Below, piece after piece: positions 13,778 through 19,361 of a DNA stretch of 19,361 nucleotides. Each line of letters begins with the position of its first letter. Position 1 is the first letter of the stretch. The position numbers were made by a program, and so were the translations under genes. Origin of the DNA: an uncultured Eubacteriales bacterium (GTDB taxonomy: Bacteria; Bacillota; Clostridia; Oscillospirales; CAG-272); assembly GCA_934385225.1 (NCBI GenBank), contig CAKRPQ010000032.1, positions 1 through 19,361 on the forward strand, given 5' to 3'. The notes under the pieces were generated by a model. That model was not told the origin of the DNA, searched no databases, and saw only the letters and a list, made by a program, of their open reading frames with translations.

Positions 13778-15627
13778 GTAGCAATTCCTGCAAACTGATT
13801 GTTGTAAAGCTTTGAATACTCTCCACCCTTTGCAAGTAATTCTTCGTGATTTCCCGTTTCGACGATTACGCCGTGGTCAAGCACTACTATTACATCTGCA
13901 TCGCGTATTGTAGAAAGTCTGTGAGCAATTATAAGAGATGTTCTTCCCTTCATCAGGTTCACCATTGCCTGCTGAATGTGCATTTCTGTTCTTGTATCTA
14001 CGGACGAAGTTGCCTCATCAAGTATAAGTATTTTCGGGTCTGCGAGAACGGCTCTCGAAATTGAAAGAAGCTGTCTTTGACCTTGTGATAGATTTGAACC
14101 CGCTTCCGTGAGTTCCGTCATATATCCGTCAGGCAAACGGTCGATGAACAGATCTGCGTTCGACGTGTGCGCTGCTTTTCGAACCGTTTCCTCGCTTGCA
14201 CTGAGATTACCGTATTTTATATTGGTTAAAATTGTGTCGTTAAACAGCACGGTATCCTGCAAAACTATCGCTATTGCGTGTCGAAGTTCGTTTTTCGGTA
14301 TATCCCGAATGTCTATTCCGTCTATTGTGATTTCGCCGCTGTCTATTTCATAGAAACGCGTCAACAGATTGACGATGGTTGTTTTTCCCGACCCTGTTGC
14401 TCCGACAATTGCAATTTTTTTGCCGGGTTCGATTTTGAGATTGAGATTTTTAATTATAGGTTTACCTTCAATGTACGAGAAATTAACATTTTTGAACTCA
14501 ATTTCTCCTTTTATTTTACCGATATCAATGCCATGCTTTCCGTCGTCTGTTTCCTCACGGCTGTCCATAATTTCAAATATGCGTTCCGCACCTGCAAGAG
14601 CAGTCAAAATTGAGGAATACTGGTTTGCAATCTGGTTTATCGGGTGCGTAAACTTCTTTGAATATTGAAGCATTGCCTGAATGCTGCCGATAGTTATTCC
14701 TCCTATGTGGCGCAACATCATGAAACCGCCCGCAGACGCTATCAAAACATACTGAAAATTTCCGAGAAAGTTCATGACAGGTCCCATAATCGAACCCCAG
14801 ACTCTTGCCGAAATACTGTTTTTTCTAAGATCATCACTAATCAACGAAAAACGGTTGACGGTTTCGGGTTCTTTGCCGTATGCGACGACGGTTTTATATG
14901 AAGTCACCATTTCTTCGACTTCACCGTTGATTTTTCCGAGAATTTGCTGCTGCCGAATAAAATATTTACGCATAAACTTTGCGAGTTTTGTCGAAACTGA
15001 TATAGATATCGGAATTGTTATTACAGCGACAATTGTTATCTGCCGGCTGTAATATATCATCATGGAAAACGCACCTATAAGAGTTATAACGCTCGAAATA
15101 AGCGTTGTTATCGACTGTGAAACGGCATTTGATACGTTTTCTACATCGTTCGTCATTCGGGACATTATATCACCGTGTTTATGTGTATCGGTGTATTTTA
15201 TCGGCAATTTGGAAATTTTCCTGAAAAGGTCGTTTCTCATAATGAACACCGTTTCCTGCGACAGCTTTGCCGAAATAATTCCCTGAATAAAGTAAAGGAT
15301 AGCATTCAACGCAAAAATCGTCGCCATAACTACAAGATAGAATTTCAGCGAAGAGAAATCAACCGTAATGCGCCCGTTTTCTTCGTAAAAAGTGTCTATG
15401 GCTTTCTGCTGGAATAAAGGTCCGAGAAGATCTATGACCGTAACACAAAGCATTATCAAAAGCAGTAATGCCAAAAGAATTTTGCTTCTTCCTATGTAGC
15501 TCAGCAGTCGTTTAACGGTTTTACCTGCGTTTTTGGGCTTTTCGGCATTCATACGCGCGCCCATCGGACCGCCTCCCGGTCTTCCGCCCGGCCCCGGCAT
15601 ACGTTGATTGTTTTTTCCGTTATTCAC
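13774..15627 (-). CDS. Heterodimeric ABC exporter half-transporter, catalytic-site subunit
   Basis: A type I ABC exporter half-transporter with six membrane segments fused to an ATPase domain. With the start used here it has 617 residues. The N-terminus has a Gly/Pro-rich stretch (11-24) common in clostridial members. Walker A is GATGSGKT (409-416), the Q-loop Gln457, Walker B ILILDE with catalytic Glu538, and the H-loop His569. Its ABC signature is LSQGQ (513-517) instead of LSGGQ. The frame is open to a GTG at 15639. The GTG at 15627 is favoured because GGTGGTGAT lies just before it, and an ATG at 15600 is also possible. It overlaps the partner gene by 8 bases (20 with the longer start). 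It probably pairs with the 15620-17428 product to export drugs, peptides or lipids. Confidence 0.93.
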   Translation of the reverse strand: MNNGKNNQRMPGPGGRPGGGPMGARMNAEKPKNAGKTVKRLLSYIGRSKILLALLLLIMLCVTVIDLLGPLFQQKAIDTFYEENGRITVDFSSLKFYLVVMATIFALNAILYFIQGIISAKLSQETVFIMRNDLFRKISKLPIKYTDTHKHGDIMSRMTNDVENVSNAVSQSITTLISSVITLIGAFSMMIYYSRQITIVAVITIPISISVSTKLAKFMRKYFIRQQQILGKINGEVEEMVTSYKTVVAYGKEPETVNRFSLISDDLRKNSISARVWGSIMGPVMNFLGNFQYVLIASAGGFMMLRHIGGITIGSIQAMLQYSKKFTHPINQIANQYSSILTALAGAERIFEIMDSREETDDGKHGIDIGKIKGEIEFKNVNFSYIEGKPIIKNLNLKIEPGKKIAIVGATGSGKTTIVNLLTRFYEIDSGEITIDGIDIRDIPKNELRHAIAIVLQDTVLFNDTILTNIKYGNLSASEETVRKAAHTSNADLFIDRLPDGYMTELTEAGSNLSQGQRQLLSISRAVLADPKILILDEATSSVDTRTEMHIQQAMVNLMKGRTSLIIAHRLSTIRDADVIVVLDHGVIVETGNHEELLAKGGEYSKLYNNQFAGIAT

Positions 15628-17428
15628 ATATATCACCACCGTTCTTCATCTGAGAATTATAAATGTCTCTGTATGTTTCGCTTTCGCGCATAAGTACATC
15701 GTGAGGCGCGCAGTGCTTTATCGTCCCGTTTTCGATAACGGCAATTCTGTCTGCATTCATAATTGACGCAATTCTTTGCGCAATCATAATTACTGTCGTG
15801 CCGCTCATTTTGTACGCAAGAGCATTCCTGAGTCTTGCTTCGGTCGCAAGGTCGAGTGCCGACGTTGCATCGTCAAAAATAAGAATTTCGGGCTTTCTTA
15901 CAACTCCTCTCGCAATAGAAACTCTTTGCTTTTGACCGCCGCTGAGTGAAGCCCCTTTCTCTGCTATGTAGTCGTCGTATTTTTCCGGCAGGCTCTCAAT
16001 GAAATCGTCTGCCTGAGCCGTAACGGCGGCGTCCTTTATTTCGCTTTGCGACGCATCGGGTTTGCCCCATCTGATATTGTTCGAAACGGTATCGGAGAAA
16101 AGCTCGCTCTTTTGCATTACATAGCTTATTTTTCTTCTCAGCTTTTTGAGATCGTAATCCTTTACGTTCAATCCGTCAACCAGAACTTCACCGCTTGTCA
16201 CATCATAAAAACGAGGTATAAGATTAACAAGCGAAGTTTTTCCGCAGCCGGTAGAACCGATAATTGCGAAAGTTTCACCTTTCTTTATGTCAAGGTTTAT
16301 ATCGTGGAGCACCGAATTCCCCGTTGTTTCCGGGTAACGAAATTCGGCGTTTCTGAATGAAACGGCAACATCGCTCTCGTCGGCATATTTATCCCCGCTC
16401 TTTATGACGGGTGCAGAGTCAAGCACCTCAGTTACTCTTTTTCCCGACGCAACTGCCCTTGAAATTGACTGGAACATCATCGTAACCATCATAACGGACA
16501 TAATTACCTGTGTAACGTATGTAATTCCTGCCATAATTGTTCCTACGGACATTCCGCTTATGCCGTTTTTGACATTTATTCCGCCTATAAGGATAATAGC
16601 AATTATCGCAACGTTCTGAATTATGTTAAGAACGGGCGTGATAACGGACATCATTTTAAGAACTTTCATATTTATATCGCGTAGGTCTTTGTTTGCCGCA
16701 ATAAATCTGTCCGTTTCGTAACCCTCTCTTACATACGCTTTTACAACTCTCGCGCCGCCGATGTTCTCCTGAACGACGGAGTTGACTTTGTCGAGTTTTC
16801 TCTGAACATTTCCGTAAAGAGGTACGGCTTTCGAAAGAACAAGAATAAGTGTGACAAGCAGAATCGGAAGTGAGCAAAGAAGTACAACACCGAACTTGAC
16901 GTCAAGAGACAGCAGCATTATTGTGCCGCCGATGAAGAACATCGGAGATCGTATGCACATACGGAGAATCATTTCGACGAAATCTATGAGCATGGAAATA
17001 TCGTTTGTCATTCTCGTTACGAGAGAGCCTGTTGTGAATTTATCGGTCTGCTCTATCGAGAGGGACATAACCGCCGAATAAGCATCGCAACGCAGATCAT
17101 GTCCAAATCCCTGCGACGCCTTTGCGGCTGTATATGCACAAAAAGTCCCGAAAAAACCGCCGACAAGAACAATCAGAAGCATCATTACGCCGAATGTAAG
17201 AATTATTCCCATCTGGGAATAATTATCCGTGCCGTAAAGAGCATTCATAATGCTGTATGCTGTTTTCGAATTTTTTATTGCTTCAAGTCCGCCGTCTGTA
17301 ATGCCGTAGTCAACTATAAACGACATAAGGTACGGAAGTGAGAGATCGGCTAAAACCTCTCCCATCATAAGAAGCGGTGAAACTATGGCAAACGGCAGAT
17401 AAGGTTTCAAGTATTTGGCAAGTTTCAT
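15620..17428 (-). CDS. Heterodimeric ABC exporter half-transporter, degenerate-site subunit
   Basis: The 602-residue half-transporter has six membrane segments (first about 13-38) and a C-terminal ATPase domain. Walker A is GSTGCGKT (391-398), the Q-loop Gln439, and the signature a canonical LSGGQ (495-499). Walker B is ILIFDD, with Asp520 where the catalytic Glu should be, and the H-loop His is replaced by Gln551. This is the known pattern of the degenerate-site subunit in heterodimeric exporters such as TM287/288 and BmrCD. The ATG at 17428 makes an ATGA overlap with the marR stop and follows AAGGAG. Substrate cannot be read from sequence; control by a MarR protein suggests efflux of a toxic compound. 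Confidence 0.95.
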   Translation of the reverse strand: MKLAKYLKPYLPFAIVSPLLMMGEVLADLSLPYLMSFIVDYGITDGGLEAIKNSKTAYSIMNALYGTDNYSQMGIILTFGVMMLLIVLVGGFFGTFCAYTAAKASQGFGHDLRCDAYSAVMSLSIEQTDKFTTGSLVTRMTNDISMLIDFVEMILRMCIRSPMFFIGGTIMLLSLDVKFGVVLLCSLPILLVTLILVLSKAVPLYGNVQRKLDKVNSVVQENIGGARVVKAYVREGYETDRFIAANKDLRDINMKVLKMMSVITPVLNIIQNVAIIAIILIGGINVKNGISGMSVGTIMAGITYVTQVIMSVMMVTMMFQSISRAVASGKRVTEVLDSAPVIKSGDKYADESDVAVSFRNAEFRYPETTGNSVLHDINLDIKKGETFAIIGSTGCGKTSLVNLIPRFYDVTSGEVLVDGLNVKDYDLKKLRRKISYVMQKSELFSDTVSNNIRWGKPDASQSEIKDAAVTAQADDFIESLPEKYDDYIAEKGASLSGGQKQRVSIARGVVRKPEILIFDDATSALDLATEARLRNALAYKMSGTTVIMIAQRIASIMNADRIAVIENGTIKHCAPHDVLMRESETYRDIYNSQMKNGGDICE

Positions 17429-17877
17429 CTTGAAAAATCTCCTTCCAATATGTTGTCTCTCATTTTCATGAGGACATCGGTGACTTTTCTTTTTTCGTCT
17501 ATTGTGATATCACGCAAGACCTCGCGATCTATTTTCCTTAGAATCGAAATATTTCTGCTCTCAAATTCCCTGCCTTTATCCGTAAGATAAAGCCTTGCCA
17601 CGCGCATATCGGAGCAGCTTAATTCCTTTTTTATAAGTCCCATTTCTTCAAGTTTTTTAAGACCGAGACTTACCGTAGGCGGTTTCAGATGCGTTATTTG
17701 CGACAGTTCAAGCTGCGATATCCCCTCGTTTTTTGAAACGACCATAACTATAAGACGCTGGCTGTGCGGAAGTGCTTCGCCTTCCGGATTAACCTCCTTC
17801 ATCTTCGCTTCGAGAAGCCGCGCAATACTGTTTACAAGCATTACGGGATTTTCTCTCACATTTCTGTTGTTATACAT
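17425..17877 (-). CDS. MarR-family transcriptional regulator of the ABC operon
   Basis: A 150-residue winged-helix regulator. The DNA-binding region spans about 51-100: ISQLELSQITHLKPPTVSLGLKKLEEMGLI forms the helix-turn-helix, and the wing follows with Asp90-x-Arg92 and the standard LYLTDKG. Flanking helices (about 10-48 and 104-145) form the dimer domain. MarR proteins usually repress nearby efflux genes and release DNA on ligand binding. Here the gene heads the operon, the ATG follows AGGAGG, and a perfect 16-bp palindrome lies between the -10 and the gene. Autorepression that also covers the exporter genes is therefore likely. The stop overlaps the next start as ATGA. Confidence 0.95.
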   Translation of the reverse strand: MYNNRNVRENPVMLVNSIARLLEAKMKEVNPEGEALPHSQRLIVMVVSKNEGISQLELSQITHLKPPTVSLGLKKLEEMGLIKKELSCSDMRVARLYLTDKGREFESRNISILRKIDREVLRDITIDEKRKVTDVLMKMRDNILEGDFSR

Positions 17878-17897
17878 TTTATCCTCCTCGAAATTAG

Positions 17898-17913
17898 TTT
17901 GTTTGCAAACAAA
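17898..17913. promoter_or_regulatory. Palindromic operator of the MarR-ABC operon
   Basis: TTTGTTTGCAAACAAA is a perfect 16-bp palindrome. It touches the -10 box and covers the expected transcription start near 17906, so a bound dimer would block RNA polymerase. Size and position fit a MarR-family site. Binding by this MarR protein is inferred from adjacency. Confidence 0.82.
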
Positions 17914-17941
17914 TTATATCACTCTAAAAATAAATTGTCAA
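17913..17941 (-). promoter_or_regulatory. Consensus sigma-A promoter of the MarR-ABC operon
   Basis: On the minus strand TTGACA (17936-17941) and TATAAT (17913-17918) both match consensus exactly, with an optimal 17-bp spacer. So strong a promoter next to an overlapping palindrome suggests a normally repressed operon with high output on induction. Confidence 0.92.
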
Positions 17942-18084
17942 GTCTTTTTTCATAAATTTTCCTTAATTTAATTTCGCCAAAACATTTTATACCTTAATCA
18001 ATATAAATTGTAACTCATTAAAATCAGTTTTCCTGAGCAAATTAAGAGCAGAAAACGAAATTAGAACAGAAAAGGAGGAGAAAA

Positions 18085-19299
18085 ATGAAGTCAAAAATTT
18101 TCAAGTGTGCTTCGGCAGCCCTTCTTTCGATTCTGACCTTACTTTTAACCGTCTTTGGGGCTGCCGATTATTTTACACCTACGAGACAATCGTATTATGT
18201 CGGTGAAAAACCGCAAAACACCGCTCTCGTGAGTTTGACGCCAAAGGAAGAAAGCATTACCGTTTCCTCGGTTTCTTCATATATAAAAACTCAAAAGATG
18301 ACCGCAAAGCTTTTCGGAGTTCTGCCTATAAAAGAGGTAAATGTCGATTATTATGATAAATGTACCCTGTATGTAGGCGGTTTTCCGTTCGGTGTAAAGT
18401 TCTACACCGAGGGCATTATGGTTGTTGAGCTTACCGACGTTGAAACCGATAAAGGAAAAATAAATCCGGCATATAATGCCGGAATAAGGACGAGTGATAT
18501 AATAACTAAATGCGACGGAAAAAAACTATCTGATGCCGAGGAGCTTACCGCGATAATTGAGGGAAGCGGCGGAAAAGAGCTTACTCTCACATATATGAGA
18601 AACGGTGCCGAATATAACGCTACAGTCTTCCCCGTTCTATCGGCAGAGGACAGAACTTATAAAACAGGAATGTGGATAAGAGACTGTGGCGCGGGAATAG
18701 GAACCGTCACCTATATGAATCCGTCCGACAACAGCTTCGGCGGCCTCGGACACGGCATTTGCGATTCAAAAACGGGGGACATTATACCAATGGAAAAAGG
18801 AACCGTTATGAACGTCGTCCTGAACGGAATAAATAAAGGAATCGCCGGTGAACCGGGAGAACTGAAAGGCTGCTTTGGAGGACGGAAACTCGGAAATGTT
18901 GTCGGCAACACATCTTGCGGTGTGTTCGGAATTTATTCGGAAAGACCCTCGGAGGCAACAGATATTTATCCGATAGGATTAAAATCCGAACTGAAAGACG
19001 GAAAAGCGACTCTGCTCTGCACTCTTGACGATGAGGGCAGAAAAGAATATGAAATCGAAATTTCCTCAATTAACAGAAACGCATCAGAGGACTCTAACAA
19101 GTGCTTTACCGTAAAGGTCACCGATCCCGCCCTCGTCGGGAAATCGGGCGGAATAATTCAAGGTATGTCTGGCAGCCCTATAATTCAGAACGGGAAACTT
19201 GTAGGAGCTATAACACACGTTATGATCAACGATCCGACGGTAGGATACGGAATTTTTATCGAAAATATGCTTTCAAATACCCCTGAAATATTAAAATGA
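18085..19299 (+). CDS. spoIVB: SpoIVB peptidase (S55 family), sporulation signalling protease
   Basis: A 404-residue serine peptidase. In Bacillus it is made in the forespore and activates the SpoIVFA/SpoIVFB complex, leading to pro-sigma-K processing in the mother cell. A membrane anchor or signal segment is at about 7-28. A PDZ domain spans about 90-185, with AYNAGIRTSDII and DGKKL. The peptidase domain has His223 in GLGHGICD, Asp347 in VTDPALVG and Ser362 in GMSGSPI, so the triad is complete. Length is close to the Bacillus protein (about 426). The ATG at 18085 follows AAGGAGG. No convincing sigma-G, sigma-F or sigma-A promoter can be picked out in the 207-bp upstream gap shared with marR. 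In Clostridia spo0A often follows spoIVB, but the window ends first. Confidence 0.95.
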   Translation: MKSKIFKCASAALLSILTLLLTVFGAADYFTPTRQSYYVGEKPQNTALVSLTPKEESITVSSVSSYIKTQKMTAKLFGVLPIKEVNVDYYDKCTLYVGGFPFGVKFYTEGIMVVELTDVETDKGKINPAYNAGIRTSDIITKCDGKKLSDAEELTAIIEGSGGKELTLTYMRNGAEYNATVFPVLSAEDRTYKTGMWIRDCGAGIGTVTYMNPSDNSFGGLGHGICDSKTGDIIPMEKGTVMNVVLNGINKGIAGEPGELKGCFGGRKLGNVVGNTSCGVFGIYSERPSEATDIYPIGLKSELKDGKATLLCTLDDEGRKEYEIEISSINRNASEDSNKCFTVKVTDPALVGKSGGIIQGMSGSPIIQNGKLVGAITHVMINDPTVGYGIFIENMLSNTPEILK

Positions 19300-19302
19300 A
19301 GT

Positions 19303-19330
19303 TGAAATACCCTCCGATAAGTGATATAAT
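19303..19330 (+). promoter_or_regulatory. Possible promoter after spoIVB for a gene beyond the window
   Basis: TTGAAA (19303-19308) and TATAAT (19325-19330) are 16 bp apart. The -10 lies between the arms of an inverted repeat. Because AT-rich DNA yields such matches easily and the downstream gene is not visible, this is tentative. Confidence 0.4.
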
Positions 19331-19358
19331 ATATTTTAATCACTTTGGCGGAGGGTAT
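19307..19358. repeat. Long inverted repeat after spoIVB
   Basis: Outer arms ATACCCTCCG and CGGAGGGTAT (19307-19316, 19349-19358) pair perfectly. Inner arms AAGTGAT and ATCACTT (19319-19325, 19339-19345) add seven pairs around a 13-base AT-rich loop. It begins 7 bases after the spoIVB stop. It could be a terminator, although no T tract follows within the window, or a regulatory structure around the promoter. Confidence 0.65.
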
Positions 19359-19361
19359 CCG

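Noticed and set aside
15598..15639. Alternative starts of the second ABC gene (GTG 15639, GTG 15636, ATG 15600)
   Set aside because: GTG at 15627 has the best upstream GGTGGTGAT and gives an N-terminus like clostridial relatives; the others remain possible and change only the disordered N-tail.
18000..18084. Possible sporulation sigma-factor promoter before spoIVB
   Set aside because: No pair of elements resembling sigma-G or sigma-F boxes had acceptable sequence and spacing together, so none is reported.

Overview
The window looks like a piece of chromosome from an anaerobic, endospore-forming Firmicute of the class Clostridia. The case rests on a SpoIVB sporulation peptidase, a DUF1540 cysteine-rich miniprotein, S-layer homology (SLH) domains, an rbgA-rnhB-yraN run, sigma-A-like promoters (TTGACA/TTGACT with 17-bp spacers), strong AGGAGG ribosome binding sites and moderately low GC. 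Lineage below class level cannot be fixed from the sequence alone. I see no tRNA, rRNA, CRISPR array or insertion sequence.

Layout. (1) Bases 1-5702, plus strand: seven tightly packed, mostly overlapping genes. They are an ApgM-type phosphoglycerate mutase/proposed homoserine kinase (5' end outside the window), signal peptidase I, the ribosome-assembly GTPase RbgA, RNase HII, YraN, an M19 dipeptidase and threonine synthase. A hairpin at 5706-5731 closes the run and also serves the convergent DUF1540 gene (5742-5915, minus). (2) Bases 6017-10239, plus strand: a metallophosphoesterase, then the proteostasis set tig, clpP, clpX with a good promoter before tig, a strong hairpin between tig and clpP, and a terminator after clpX. 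(3) Bases 10240-12969: a 329-bp regulatory gap with a 25-bp palindrome and a clear promoter, then a 782-residue secreted surface protein made of InlB-like repeats, a ubiquitin-like beta-grasp domain and three C-terminal SLH domains. (4) Bases 13028-17941, minus strand: a translationally coupled operon. It holds a MarR-family regulator with a near-ideal promoter and a 16-bp palindromic operator, two half-transporters of an asymmetric heterodimeric ABC exporter, and an unrecognised protein that may combine a PD-(D/E)XK-like nuclease core with a winged helix. (5) Bases 18085-19299, plus strand: spoIVB, followed by an inverted repeat around a possible promoter at the window edge.

How the parts fit. 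The first gene may supply O-phosphohomoserine to the threonine synthase encoded further down the same run. Trigger factor, ClpP and ClpX form a folding and degradation module; ClpX keeps the IGF loop that docks ClpP. The MarR-ABC operon looks like a self-repressed efflux unit, with the nuclease-like passenger unexplained. The most unusual item is the ubiquitin-like domain in a cell-surface protein, whose core hydrophobic and glycine positions follow eukaryotic ubiquitin closely but which has no terminal Gly-Gly.
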